Positions 53,737-62,836 are shown, numbered from the stretch's first letter. The stretch: 64,000 nucleotides of DNA from Diaphorobacter sp. HDW4A (GCF_011305995.1 NZ_CP049910.1:4774001-4838000), one strand, 5' to 3'. Numbers and translations: made by a program. Notes: generated from the letters alone by a model not told the origin.

Positions 53737-53805
53737 GATCGTCAACCCCTACCTGGCTCTGGCGCTTGATCTGGACACAGCCGTGGTGTCGGATCTTGTT
53801 TTGAG
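53729..53805 (+). pseudogene. AraC-family regulator remnant, left piece (interrupted by IS66)
   Basis: The plus strand reads NPYLALALDLDTAVVSDLV, a typical stretch of the AraC_N sensor domain. It runs to the IS66 boundary and continues in register at 56395 once the element and one GTTTTGAG copy are removed (DLVLSAPEGSPTAFYTGDN). The N-terminal part of the gene is missing. Confidence 0.75.
53798..53805. repeat. 8-bp target duplication GTTTTGAG, left copy
   Basis: Repeated exactly at 56395-56402. Confidence 0.95.
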
Positions 53806-53857
53806 GTAAGCGCACGGCAAACCCATGTTGACCGCCGATGGCGACCATTGCTGACGA

Positions 53858-55393
53858 TCAGATGTCAGTGGGCTGCCAGCGGTGCGGCAAGAGCTCGTCG
53901 ATACGGCTGGCCTTGTGCGTGGGCAGCCTTGTGAGCACGTCCTGGAGGTAGGCATAGGGGTCATGCCCGTTCATGCGCGCCGACTGCACCAGGCTCATCA
54001 CCGCCGCCGCCCGCTGGCCCGCGCGCAGGCTGCCGGCGAACAGCCAATTGGCTCTGCCAATGGCAATGGGCCGGATCTGGTTCTCGATCCAGTTGTTGTC
54101 CACGGGCAGTTGCCCGTCATCGACGAAGCGTGTCAACGCCGTCCAGCGCCTGAGGCTGTAATCCAGGGCCTTGGCCGTTGCTGAGCTATCGGGCAGTTTC
54201 TGCCGCTGCAATGTCATCCACTGGTGCAACGCATCCAGGATCGGCTTGGTGTGCTGCTGACGAATGGCTTTGCGTTGATCGGCGTTCAGTTCCTTGACCT
54301 CGCGCTCGATGTCATAGACCTTGGCGAATTGCTCCAGCGCGAACCCGGCAAGCTGGCTTTTGTTCGCCGCATGGAGGTCAAAGAGTTTGCGCCGGGCATG
54401 CGCCAGGCAGCCCACCTCGGTCACGCCACTGGCAATCAGGGCCTTGTAGCCGGCGAAGTCGTCGCAAACCAGTGCCCCCTTCCAGTCGCCCAGGAAGTTG
54501 CGGGCATGCTCGCCAGCCCTGGACTCGCAGAAGTCATACACCACGGCTTTCATGTCTTCGAACGCCCCTGGCGCGTAGGCCCACAGGTAGGCGCGATGCG
54601 TCGCTCCCTTGCCAGGTTTGAGCATTTGCACTGGCGTCTCGTCGGCGTGCAGCACACGGTGGCCGAGTATTTCCGCCTTGAGCGCATCGACTAGCGGCTG
54701 CAGCCGCACGCCGCAGGTGCCTACCCACTGCGCCAGAGTCGAGCGAGGAATGGCCAGACCGGCGCGCGCAAAGATGCTTTCCTGACGGTACAGCGGCAAG
54801 TGGTCCGCGTATTTGGCCACCAGCACCTGGGCCAGCAGGCCGGTGGTGGGGATGCCTTTGTCGATCACATGCGCTTCAACCGGCGCCTGGGTGATGGTCT
54901 CGCATTGGGCGCAGGCCCACTTGCCACGGATGTGACGCTCCACCGTGAACACGCCGGGCACATAGTCGAGCTTTTCGGCCACGTCTTCGCCGATGCGTTT
55001 CATCTGACAGCCGCACTGGCAGGTGGTCGAATCGGGCTCGTGGCGGATCTCGCGGCGCGGCAGATTGGCCGGCAGCGGCTGGCGTTTGGGCTGTTGTTTG
55101 GCTTGCGGGGCAGCGGCCGCAGGCTGCAGCTGCTCGATCTCCAAGCAGACAGCCGCCAAGTCGGCCTCGATCTCGTCTTCGAGCAAGCTGCGCTGCTCGG
55201 CGTTGAAGCGCTCGGACTGTGCGGCGAACTTCATGCGTTTCAAGAGCGCATTCTCGTGGGTGAGCTTGGCGTTGAGCGCCTGGCTGTGGCGTAGTTCTGT
55301 GAGCAGCCGCGTGGTCATCTCGCGCAGCTGCTCGGCGCTCAGATCATCCAGGAATTGCGGCTGCATCAACATGACAGGCAGTGTGCCAAGCAT
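53858..55393 (-). CDS. tnpC: IS66-family transposase TnpC
   Basis: The 511-residue product has the same sequence as the copy at 46956-48491, including [27 protein letters not shown] and [17 protein letters not shown]. Confidence 0.95.
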   Translation of the reverse strand: MLGTLPVMLMQPQFLDDLSAEQLREMTTRLLTELRHSQALNAKLTHENALLKRMKFAAQSERFNAEQRSLLEDEIEADLAAVCLEIEQLQPAAAAPQAKQQPKRQPLPANLPRREIRHEPDSTTCQCGCQMKRIGEDVAEKLDYVPGVFTVERHIRGKWACAQCETITQAPVEAHVIDKGIPTTGLLAQVLVAKYADHLPLYRQESIFARAGLAIPRSTLAQWVGTCGVRLQPLVDALKAEILGHRVLHADETPVQMLKPGKGATHRAYLWAYAPGAFEDMKAVVYDFCESRAGEHARNFLGDWKGALVCDDFAGYKALIASGVTEVGCLAHARRKLFDLHAANKSQLAGFALEQFAKVYDIEREVKELNADQRKAIRQQHTKPILDALHQWMTLQRQKLPDSSATAKALDYSLRRWTALTRFVDDGQLPVDNNWIENQIRPIAIGRANWLFAGSLRAGQRAAAVMSLVQSARMNGHDPYAYLQDVLTRLPTHKASRIDELLPHRWQPTDI

Positions 55394-55437
55394 GGCACTG
55401 CGCTGCCATGCGCAGATCCACCGATTGCGCGCCGGCT

Positions 55438-55770
55438 TCAGACCATGGTGATAATGCCGGCGTTTCCCATGCGTTGCCAGGGTAGGCCCAGCACCAGGGC
55501 GTCAAGCTGGACAGGCTCCAACTGCCACTGCTCATCGCCTGGCGTCGGCCAGACGAACTTGCCCTGGTGCAGGCGGCGAGCGGCCAGCCAGATGCCTATG
55601 CCGTCGTGCACCAGCACCTTGATGCGGTTGGCGCGTCTGTTGGCGAACAGGTAGGCATGGTGAGGGTGGGCGGCGCCGAAGACGGCGACTACGCGGGCCA
55701 GCGCCGTGTCGGTGCCGGCGCGCATGTCCAGCGGGGCCGTGGCAAGCCAGGCAGCGTCGATACGGATCAT
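55438..55770 (-). CDS. tnpB: IS66-family accessory protein TnpB
   Basis: Same 110-residue product as at 46579-46911. Its ATG overlaps the tnpA stop. Confidence 0.93.
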   Translation of the reverse strand: MIRIDAAWLATAPLDMRAGTDTALARVVAVFGAAHPHHAYLFANRRANRIKVLVHDGIGIWLAARRLHQGKFVWPTPGDEQWQLEPVQLDALVLGLPWQRMGNAGIITMV

Positions 55771-56324
55771 TGCCGCAGCACCTGCAACAAACCCTGCAAT
55801 GCGCGGGAACACTCGCCAGCAGCGGCCAGCGGCCAATTGACCGTCACGAGGGTGCCGTGATGACAGCACTCGATGCGGATGTCTGATGAGCAAGCTGCCG
55901 ATGCAGCACTTGGGGCAGCTTGTACACCCGCTGCCTGAGGCCCCATCACCGGCGAGCCCAGCGCCACCGCGATGAAGGCGGGCACGGGGTTGGACGGCAC
56001 CGGATGAGCCTGATGCGCTGGGGCACAAACAGCCTGTGCATTGGCCATTGGCTCAGCCGCTGCATCGGCGCAGTGTGGGGCGATGCCGGACGCATCAGCA
56101 TGCGCGGTATCGCAGGCGCTCTGGTGCTGGCCCAGACGATGCTCCTTGAGCCAGCGATGCAGCACGTTGGCATTCATGCCATGTTCACGCGCTGTGGCGG
56201 CAATTGATGCGCCGGGCTGCTGGCACGCAGCGATCAGTTCAGCCTTGAATTGCGCGCTGTAGACCCGGCGCGTGCGGGGGACACAGGAGCGCGAATGGGG
56301 AATCTCTTGAGACATGGTGTGCAC
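55767..56324 (-). CDS. tnpA: IS66-family accessory protein TnpA
   Basis: Same product as at 46025-46582, from GTG 56324 or ATG 56315. It is an IS66 Orf1 helix-turn-helix protein. Confidence 0.92.
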   Translation of the reverse strand: MHTMSQEIPHSRSCVPRTRRVYSAQFKAELIAACQQPGASIAATAREHGMNANVLHRWLKEHRLGQHQSACDTAHADASGIAPHCADAAAEPMANAQAVCAPAHQAHPVPSNPVPAFIAVALGSPVMGPQAAGVQAAPSAASAACSSDIRIECCHHGTLVTVNWPLAAAGECSRALQGLLQVLRQ

Positions 56325-56394
56325 GATGGTTTACGTGGACACGATGGTGCTTGCAATTGCTCATTCGGGGTAGATGGGTTGGCCGGACGGATAC

Positions 56395-56402
56395 GTTTTG
56401 AG
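56395..56402. repeat. 8-bp target duplication GTTTTGAG, right copy
   Basis: Exact match to 53798-53805. Confidence 0.95.
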
Positions 56403-56930
56403 CGCGCCTGAAGGTAGTCCAACAGCCTTCTACACTGGCGATAACCTGCGGGATGCCTTGCGTCGACTCGTGCGTCTGCTAGACCGCCCGGAATCATTCG
56501 CGGTGCTCAAAGAAAATTTTTGATTCGAGATATTCACCATTAGCTGCTGCTGGATCGCGAAGGACCGGCTATTCGGGATCTAGGCCTGCACGACAGCAAC
56601 GCGCGACGCATCGCCCGCGCTGTTGCAATCTTACGTGCCGACCACACACAATCAGCAAAAATTTGAACTGCCTGGCGGCAGCGGCCGGAATGATCCGCTC
56701 GGCATTTCACCCACATTCTCGTACGATTACTTCGTAGTCGCCGCTGCAGTTCCAGATGCACCTCCGCTTGATGGAGGAGCGCCGCTTGATCCTGTCCAAG
56801 GGAAAGAGGTTGAGTGAAGTGGCTTTCGAAGTGGGATACGAGAGTGCCTCGCACTTCCGCCGCGAATAGCCCGCATGTATGGTCAGCCACCCACCATGGA
56901 TAAACGAGCGGCGTCTTGTTGCGGTGAACA
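56395..56930 (+). pseudogene. AraC-family regulator remnant, right piece
   Basis: Starting in register with 53729-53805 it reads DALRRLVRLLDRPESFAVLK. Frame changes follow with DSNARRIARAVAILRADH, a first helix-turn-helix broken by stops (LAAAAGMIRSAFH), and MEERRLILSKGKRLSEVAFE then VGYESASHFRRE. A missing base there creates TAG in place of the conserved Tyr, and PACMVSH/ARMYGQPPTMDK follows in the next frame. It is the DNA-binding half of an AraC_N-type regulator with several lesions, so it was probably dead before or soon after the IS66 insertion. Confidence 0.85.
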
Positions 56931-57044
56931 ACCAGCTAAAGGGACTAGCGTTCAGCCCCTACTGACGTCCGTCTAAAGTCAAAGTCAATCCCGTTTCGCG
57001 GGCCCCTCAGCACTATTTTTTCCACGGCTGGGTAACCTAAATCC

Positions 57045-58277
57045 CTAGGATAGGCGCGTCTGGATCTCAACCTCAGAGGTGAGCGTGCGGTGCACGGGGC
57101 ATTTGTCGGCGATCTCCAGCAAACGCGCCCGTTGCGGCTCATCGAGTGGCCCCGCGAGTTCGACCGTCCGCCCGATTCGGTCAATCTTGCCTTCCTTGGT
57201 CTCACATTCCGCACAGTCTGCAGCGTGGATCTTGGCGTGAGTCAAAGTGACGCGGACGTCCTCTAGGGGCCATTTCTTATGGCGGGCGTAAAGGCGCAAC
57301 GTCATCGCAGTGCAAGCTCCAAGCGCACCGAGCAGAAGGTCATATGGACCCAAGCCGAGATCGTCACCGCCCACTCCCACTGGTTCGTCACTCACCAGCG
57401 TGTGGCGCCCTGCCTCAACGTTGACGGCAAAGTTGCCTGAACGGTCGCTGACTCGCACAACGCCCACTGGCAGAGACTCCGCTCCGGGTGTCGACGCCAC
57501 CTCGCTTGAAGGGGCGGGAGCAGGCAAATACCGCTTAGCCCAGGCAGCGATGAGGCCTGCGGCGTACGTGGCATCGCTCTGACTGTTGAGCAGGTGGTCG
57601 GCATCGTCGAGCGATACGAAAGATTTGGGGTGCAGCGCCTGTTCGAAGATTCGGCGTGCGTTGTCTACTCCAACGATCGTGTCGCTAGGCGCGTGCAGCA
57701 CAAGCAAAGGCCGATGCAACGCATGGATTCGCTCGGCCTGAGGCTGGGAGGCTACGTCGTCTAGAAATTCCCGCCGCAACGTGAACTCACGGCCCGAAAG
57801 CGTTACACGGGCCTCTCCGTTGGACTCGATGAGAGCCAGCCCCCCGCCAAAATGCCGCGTAACGTGTGCCGGCTCGAAGGGCGCGCCGAGCGTCACCACA
57901 GCACGCGCATCGGCAATGCGGTGTGCAGCGGCCAGAACGGCTGCGCCGCCGAGCGAATGCCCGATGAGGAGCGCTGGCGTTCCATGCTCACTTCGCAGCC
58001 AGTCGGCCGCCGCGACTAGATCGCCGACGTTTGAACTGAAATGGGTGTTCGCGAAGTCACCGCCGCTGCCACCCAACCCTGTGAAATCGAAGCGAAGCAC
58101 GCCGAACCCGGCCTCTACCAACGCACGCGAAATATAGGCGGCCGCTTTCGAGTCTTTGGAGCACGTGAAACAGTGTGCGAAGACAGCCCACGCTCTTGGC
58201 AAAGTGTTTGGTTTATCAAGCCGTGCAGCCAGCAAATGGCCGAGGCTCCCGGGAAATTCAACTTTAAGGCTAGTCAT
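57045..58277 (-). CDS. Bifunctional alpha/beta hydrolase - OsmC protein
   Basis: The 410-residue fusion has an N-terminal alpha/beta hydrolase (residues 1-255): [20 protein letters not shown] (oxyanion part), [20 protein letters not shown], nucleophile elbow [13 protein letters not shown], and the acid and His in [20 protein letters not shown] and DDADHLL. The C-terminal OsmC domain has [20 protein letters not shown] and [11 protein letters not shown], with both family cysteines. The fusion is a recognised protein type of unknown physiological substrate. Its OsmC half resembles the separate protein at 11050-11553. Confidence 0.93.
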   Translation of the reverse strand: MTSLKVEFPGSLGHLLAARLDKPNTLPRAWAVFAHCFTCSKDSKAAAYISRALVEAGFGVLRFDFTGLGGSGGDFANTHFSSNVGDLVAAADWLRSEHGTPALLIGHSLGGAAVLAAAHRIADARAVVTLGAPFEPAHVTRHFGGGLALIESNGEARVTLSGREFTLRREFLDDVASQPQAERIHALHRPLLVLHAPSDTIVGVDNARRIFEQALHPKSFVSLDDADHLLNSQSDATYAAGLIAAWAKRYLPAPAPSSEVASTPGAESLPVGVVRVSDRSGNFAVNVEAGRHTLVSDEPVGVGGDDLGLGPYDLLLGALGACTAMTLRLYARHKKWPLEDVRVTLTHAKIHAADCAECETKEGKIDRIGRTVELAGPLDEPQRARLLEIADKCPVHRTLTSEVEIQTRLS

Positions 58278-58558
58278 GTTTCACTGAAGTTGATACGCAT
58301 GCAAGACAGCAATCGAGGTCGCTGCGACTCCAAGATTCGAACACGAAATCTATTCACACGCCAGCGTGTACTACAGACTCGATGAAGGACTTGATTGCCC
58401 CAGCCAAATATGACACCGTGCGCTTCGCCTTCCCTGAAATTTCGACATGCGTACACTGAAAGCTCGTCTGCACATCTGGCATGGAAGTTTGGCGCCAAGA
58501 CTGCAAAGCAAAGGTCGGCCGAGCCGCACATCTTGGTCGTTACTTCTAGAATGAACGG

Positions 58559-60415
58559 ATGACTTCTTCCGTTGACAAAGATCCCACCAAACCAAGCAAT
58601 TTTCTGCGCAACGTCATCGAAAACGACCTTGAACTAGGCGTCTATGCAGCGCGCAAATGGGGGGGCAGTCCCGGCGACGCGCAACACCATGCGCAAGGCA
58701 TGCTAGACCCCGCCAAGGTCCGCACTCGCTTCCCGCCTGAACCCAACGGCTACCTGCATATCGGGCATGCCAAGAGCATCTGGCTTAACTTCGAGCTCGC
58801 CAAGAAATACTGTGGCGTGTGTCACCTGCGCTTCGATGACACCAACCCGGAGAAAGAAGAGCAGGAATACGTCGATAGCATCCGCGACGCGGTGAAGTGG
58901 CTGGGCTACGAAACCTGCCTGGCTGACAGCCCCGTGGCTCCCGGCACCCTCCAGCCGCACGAATACTTCGCCAGCGACTACTTTGACTTCATGTACCGCG
59001 CGGCCGAGTACCTGATCATCGCCGGGCTCGCCTACGTGGAGGAGCAGACGCCCGAGCAAATGCGCGCCGCGCGCGGGGACTTCAACACGCCCGGAACTGA
59101 CAGCCCGTTCCGTACCCGCAGCCCCGACGAGAACCTGGCGCGCTTCCGCCAGATGCGAGACGGCGAGCTCGTAGACGGTGCCGCCATCCTTCGCGCGAAG
59201 ATTGACATGGCCAATCCCAATATAAACCTGCGCGACCCTGCGCTCTACCGCATCCGCCGGGCGACGCACCACAACACAGGCGACAAATGGTGCATCTATC
59301 CGATGTACACCTTTGCACATCCGATTGAGGATGCGTTGGAGCAGATCACCCATTCGATCGCCACATTGGAGTTCGAAGACCAGAGACCGTTCTACGACTG
59401 GTTGCTTTACCGTTTGGCAGAAGGCGGGTTGATCGCCAGCCCGCATCCGCGCCAGTATGAATTCGCGCGGCTCAATGTGACGCACATGGTCACCAGCAAG
59501 CGCAAGCTGCGCCAGCTGGTCGAAGACGGGCACGTCGATGGCTGGGACGACCCACGGATGCCAACCCTCGCAGGCCTCCGCCGGCGCGGCTACACGCCCG
59601 AAGCGCTCAGGCTCTTCTGCGAACGCAGCGGCGTGACGAAGTCCGGCGGCTGGATCGACTACGCGAGCCTCGAAGCGACCCTCCGCGACACGCTCGACCC
59701 CATCGCCCCGCGCGCGATGGCCGTGCTCGACCCGGTCAAGCTCGTCATCACCAACTGGGCCGAGCTGATGGGCAGCGACGCCTCACTGGACGACTGCACC
59801 GCCCCCGTAAACCCGCGCGACCCCGAAGGCGGCATGCGCCGCTTCAAGATCGGCCGCGAGGTGTGGATCGAACGCACCGACTACGAAGATGTGCAGCCGA
59901 AGGGCTTCTTCCGACTGTTCCCCGGCAACAAGGTGCGCCTGAAATACGGTCACACCATCGTGTGCACGGGCGCCACGCGTGACGCTGACGGCAAGCTGGT
60001 CGAAGTGCAGGCCACGCTGATGCCCGATACAAAGAGCGGCACGCCAGGCGCGGATGCGGTAAAGGTGAAGGGCAACATTACCTGGGTCGCCGTAGCCGAT
60101 GCGGTACCGGTCGAGGTGCGCTTGTATGAACGGCTGTTTACCACGGAGCAACCGGGCAGCGGGGAGTTGCTGGATGAGCTGAATAAGGCGAGCCTCGTGA
60201 CATGCTCGGCCTTCGCGGAGCCGTCATTGGCTCTAGCGAAGGTTGGCGGTGCGGGGTTTCAGTTTGAGCGGCACGGGTACTTTGTGCTGGATGCAAAAGC
60301 GTCCCATGATGGAAAGCTTGTGTTCAATCGGGCTGCTGGGATGCGAGACAGCCAGGGGAAAATAGGGCAGCATATGGTTAGTAGCCCCGTGAAAAGTTCA
60401 CACCCACCGGAATGA
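58559..60415 (+). CDS. glnS: Glutaminyl-tRNA synthetase
   Basis: The 618-residue class I enzyme has FLRNVIENDLELG, then the HIGH motif in EPNGYLHIGHAKSIWLNFEL, DTNPEKEEQEYVDSI, RIRRATHHNTGDKWCIYPMY, the KMSKS-like VTSKRKLRQLVEDGHVDGWD and the two-part anticodon-binding beta-barrel domain. It charges tRNA-Gln. It is slightly longer than the E. coli enzyme, as is common in this group. The last 38 bases overlap the end of the convergent dehydrogenase gene. It marks the right chromosomal shoulder of the accessory region. Confidence 0.97.
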   Translation: MTSSVDKDPTKPSNFLRNVIENDLELGVYAARKWGGSPGDAQHHAQGMLDPAKVRTRFPPEPNGYLHIGHAKSIWLNFELAKKYCGVCHLRFDDTNPEKEEQEYVDSIRDAVKWLGYETCLADSPVAPGTLQPHEYFASDYFDFMYRAAEYLIIAGLAYVEEQTPEQMRAARGDFNTPGTDSPFRTRSPDENLARFRQMRDGELVDGAAILRAKIDMANPNINLRDPALYRIRRATHHNTGDKWCIYPMYTFAHPIEDALEQITHSIATLEFEDQRPFYDWLLYRLAEGGLIASPHPRQYEFARLNVTHMVTSKRKLRQLVEDGHVDGWDDPRMPTLAGLRRRGYTPEALRLFCERSGVTKSGGWIDYASLEATLRDTLDPIAPRAMAVLDPVKLVITNWAELMGSDASLDDCTAPVNPRDPEGGMRRFKIGREVWIERTDYEDVQPKGFFRLFPGNKVRLKYGHTIVCTGATRDADGKLVEVQATLMPDTKSGTPGADAVKVKGNITWVAVADAVPVEVRLYERLFTTEQPGSGELLDELNKASLVTCSAFAEPSLALAKVGGAGFQFERHGYFVLDAKASHDGKLVFNRAAGMRDSQGKIGQHMVSSPVKSSHPPE

Positions 60416-61325
60416 TTCCGTCTTCCATGTAACGCCGGATATTGTTTGCCACGATCGCCGAAGCGGATTCCCGGGCTGTTGGGGCTGAACAGTGGGGAAG
60501 TACAGTGACGGAGGGGTGCCCCCAGTGCCATTCCGTGCTTGGCAAAGGCTCCACTTCAAAGACGTCGAGCACCGCATGCCGGAGACGACCGCTGTCCAGT
60601 GCCGCTTTCAAATCAGCGTCATTCACAATCGCCCCGCGGGAAAAATTGATCAGTGCAGCTCTGTCGCGCAACAGAGAAAACGCCTCTGCGCCGAGAAGGC
60701 CGCGTGTTTGCGGCGTCAGGGGCAACAAACACACCAAGATGTCGGTCTTCTGCAGCATCGCGCTTAAGCCGCTCTGCCCCGTGAAGCTTTCTATCCCTGG
60801 GATCTGATTGAGGCTTTGGCTCCAACCGCAGACACGAAATCCGGCGTCTGACAATTGCCTTGCAGCGGCACTACCCAAGGCACCCAAACCCAGTACGCTG
60901 ACGGTTCTGCTCTCAGCGCGCACGTACTCCTGAGCCTGCCATTGCCGCTGCGCCTGTTGCCTCGCATAAGCTGGCATATCCCGATGCAGGTAGAGGGTGT
61001 ACGCCAACACTGCCTCCGCCATAGTGCGCGCAAGTTGGGGGTCGACCAGGCGAACGATAGGCAACGAGGTTTCGCCCAGATCGGCCACCAGTTTTTCAAC
61101 TCCCGCCCATACGCTATGGACCCACCGTAACTGCGGTAACCTTTGGAGGTCCGCAGGATCTGGATTGGCCAAGATAGCAACGGTACAACGCTGTCTGCTT
61201 TCCGTATCCATTTCACTCAGCGCGACTATGCTTTGCTCAGGCATGGCGAGCGAGAGCGCATGAACCCAGGCAGCCGTATGTACGTAGTCTGCAGGTGCAA
61301 TGAACGCTATGGGTGTGTGATTCAT
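60378..61325 (-). CDS. D-2-hydroxyacid dehydrogenase, GhrA-like glyoxylate/hydroxypyruvate reductase
   Basis: The 315-residue protein shows the NAD(P)-binding SVLGLGALGSAAARQLSDAG, ILVCLLPLTPQTRGLLGAEA, the substrate Arg in INFSRGAIVNDADLKAALD, HAVLDVFEVEPLPSTEWHWG and the C-terminal catalytic His in VTVLPHCSAPT. This order is that of the GhrA branch. It reduces glyoxylate or related 2-oxoacids. It follows the VOC gene with a four-base overlap and converges on glnS with a 38-bp overlap of coding ends. Confidence 0.92.
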   Translation of the reverse strand: MNHTPIAFIAPADYVHTAAWVHALSLAMPEQSIVALSEMDTESRQRCTVAILANPDPADLQRLPQLRWVHSVWAGVEKLVADLGETSLPIVRLVDPQLARTMAEAVLAYTLYLHRDMPAYARQQAQRQWQAQEYVRAESRTVSVLGLGALGSAAARQLSDAGFRVCGWSQSLNQIPGIESFTGQSGLSAMLQKTDILVCLLPLTPQTRGLLGAEAFSLLRDRAALINFSRGAIVNDADLKAALDSGRLRHAVLDVFEVEPLPSTEWHWGHPSVTVLPHCSAPTARESASAIVANNIRRYMEDGIIPVGVNFSRGY

Positions 61326-61735
61326 GTTGCGTATAGACTCTGTAGTTGGGCAAAACCTTTGATCTCGATGGGATTGCCAGAGGGGTCGAGAAAAAACATC
61401 GTGGCCTGTTCACCGGGCTCGCCGACAAAACGCAGCGTGGGTGCAAGCACAAAGTTGAGGTTTCGCTGGACCAAACGGTCGGCCAAGGCCTGCCAGTCCG
61501 TCATGCTTAGGATGACACCGAAATGCGGCATCGGCACCATATGGTCACCTACATGACCCGTGACGCTGGTGGCAAAGGGCTCACCCAAATGCAGGGATAG
61601 CTGATGCCCGTAGAACTCAAAATCCACCCATGTTGCCGTGCTGCGTCCTTCCTTGCACCCAAGCGTTGTGCCATAGAAATCGCGCGACTTTTCCAGATCA
61701 CGCACGTGGAATGCCAGATGAAAGTAAGCTTGCAC
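61322..61735 (-). CDS. VOC-superfamily glyoxalase/dioxygenase-like protein
   Basis: The start GTG 61735 is chosen because AAGAGGGGG lies six bases upstream and family similarity (AYFHLAFHVRDLEKSRDFYG) begins there; the frame is open to 61780. The 137-residue product has metal-ligand positions His (FHLAFHV), His in GDHMVPMPHFGVIL and Glu in PSGNPIEIKG. The type resembles VOC proteins annotated dioxygenase. It shares an ATGA overlap with the dehydrogenase gene, forming a two-gene operon. Confidence 0.88.
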   Translation of the reverse strand: MQAYFHLAFHVRDLEKSRDFYGTTLGCKEGRSTATWVDFEFYGHQLSLHLGEPFATSVTGHVGDHMVPMPHFGVILSMTDWQALADRLVQRNLNFVLAPTLRFVGEPGEQATMFFLDPSGNPIEIKGFAQLQSLYAT

Positions 61736-61780
61736 AGTGCCCCCTCTTAGTGGTTGCTTAACAGATTGCCCAACCGCCAA

Positions 61781-61840
61781 TGCATGAATACTATGTTCGC
61801 CTCTTCAAAAGAGAAAACCTATAGTTTTTCTTGCCTAAAA
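61781..61840. other. Short divergent promoter region
   Basis: An A/T-richer stretch between the VOC gene and the LysR relic that once faced it. A LysR gene divergent from its targets would be expected here. Confidence 0.4.
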
Positions 61841-62045
61841 CGAAGTTTTTTACGGATATAGGCTATCTGCGCCGTCTGATCACGGTCGTCGAGCATGGCT
61901 GTATCGCCGATGCGGCGCGCGCGGGAAACTTTACCGCCGCAGCCGTCAGCCAATACATCAGGCCTGGGAGCGCGAACTTCGTCTGACGCTGGTAACGAAA
62001 CTTCCTTTCTGCTACGTGTCCGGCCTGCCTGCAAAATCCTGCTAA
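61841..62045 (+). pseudogene. N-terminal relic of a LysR-family regulator
   Basis: The plus strand reads DIGYLRRLITVVEHGCIADA then ARAGNFTAAAVSQYIR. This is the first half of a LysR helix-turn-helix. Then a frame change occurs, WERELRLTLVTKL follows (the expected LE.EL...L..R), and a stop soon ends it. The effector domain is replaced by the 3' end of the flavin reductase gene on the other strand. Confidence 0.75.
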
Positions 62046-62047
62046 GT

Positions 62048-62836
62048 TCAGGCGCCCCCGTACCGCTCCGTCTTAATGTGGGCTGCGGGGACGCCGGCAT
62101 CGACCAGTCCGTTAGCAACGGCTTCGACGAACCGATTGGCGCCGCATACATAAACATGGCGAGGCGTGTGGACCCAGCGGGCAAGGACGTTTGCGATGGC
62201 TGCAGCATCAAGCCGCCGCCCCAGGTCGGTCGGCCGCGGTGGTGGCTCGCGCGTGGTCACCGCTATGAAGGTGAAGTCGGGCCGTGCTGCTTCGAGTTCA
62301 AGCAACTCGGCATGAAAGGGTAGGTCGGCCGGAGTGCGTGCGGAGCAGACCAACAGCACGGGCATAGGCACCGGTGGCAGTTCGGCCATGGCCCCCGTCG
62401 GCGCCACTACCTCTGCGGGGTCCGCGGCCCATGCGCGCACCATTGCCATCAACGGCGCGATGCCCGAGCCGCCCGCTATCAACAACAACGGCCCGCCATC
62501 GGCGGGTCCCCAGACGAAATGTCCACCGAGCGGCCCACGCACTTCGATACTCTCGCCCACCTCCGCGATGTCATGGAAAAAAGGGGACACCTCGCCATCC
62601 TGGAGCTTCTCGATGATGATCTCGACGTTGTCAGCGCGAGGCGCCGATGCAATGGAATAGCTGCGTTGCGCGGCATAACCATCGGGCGCGGTCAGTCGCA
62701 CATCGATGTGTTGACCCGCACGGCGCGACGCCAGTGCCGACACATCGAGAAAGAAACTCTTGATGCGCGGTGTGAGCTGCGAGATGCGCTCGATCTTCGC
62801 GTTGCGCCACGGACCTTGATGCTCGTTGGGCAACAT
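62048..62836 (-). CDS. FAD/NAD(P)-binding oxidoreductase (ferredoxin-reductase type) partner of a molybdoenzyme
   Basis: The 262-residue protein starts at ATG 62836, overlapping the stop of the preceding gene by one base (TGATG). It has the FNR-type FAD motif AAQRSYSIASAPRAD (RxYS), a GEVSPFFHDIAEVGESIEVR segment, the NAD-binding LLLIAGGSGIAPLMAMVRAW, PVLLVCSARTPADLPFHAEL and HVYVCGANRFVEAVANGLVD. There is no iron-sulfur domain. It probably passes electrons from NAD(P)H to the molybdoenzyme encoded just before it. Confidence 0.92.
   Translation of the reverse strand: MLPNEHQGPWRNAKIERISQLTPRIKSFFLDVSALASRRAGQHIDVRLTAPDGYAAQRSYSIASAPRADNVEIIIEKLQDGEVSPFFHDIAEVGESIEVRGPLGGHFVWGPADGGPLLLIAGGSGIAPLMAMVRAWAADPAEVVAPTGAMAELPPVPMPVLLVCSARTPADLPFHAELLELEAARPDFTFIAVTTREPPPRPTDLGRRLDAAAIANVLARWVHTPRHVYVCGANRFVEAVANGLVDAGVPAAHIKTERYGGA

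Larger units (their letters stand above)
53806..56394 (-). mobile_element. Complete IS66-family element, copy B (inverted relative to copy A)
   Basis: The 2589-bp element has the same ends as 45955-48543 but reversed: GTAAGCGCACGG at 53806 and, on the minus strand, GTATCCGTCCGGCC from 56394. It has its own 8-bp duplication GTTTTGAG. All three proteins equal those of copy A. It is inserted in an AraC-type gene. Confidence 0.96.

Noticed and set aside
45955..56394. Composite transposon formed by the two IS66 copies
   Set aside because: Each copy has its own matching 8-bp duplication, so both inserted on their own; a composite element would show one duplication around the outer ends only.
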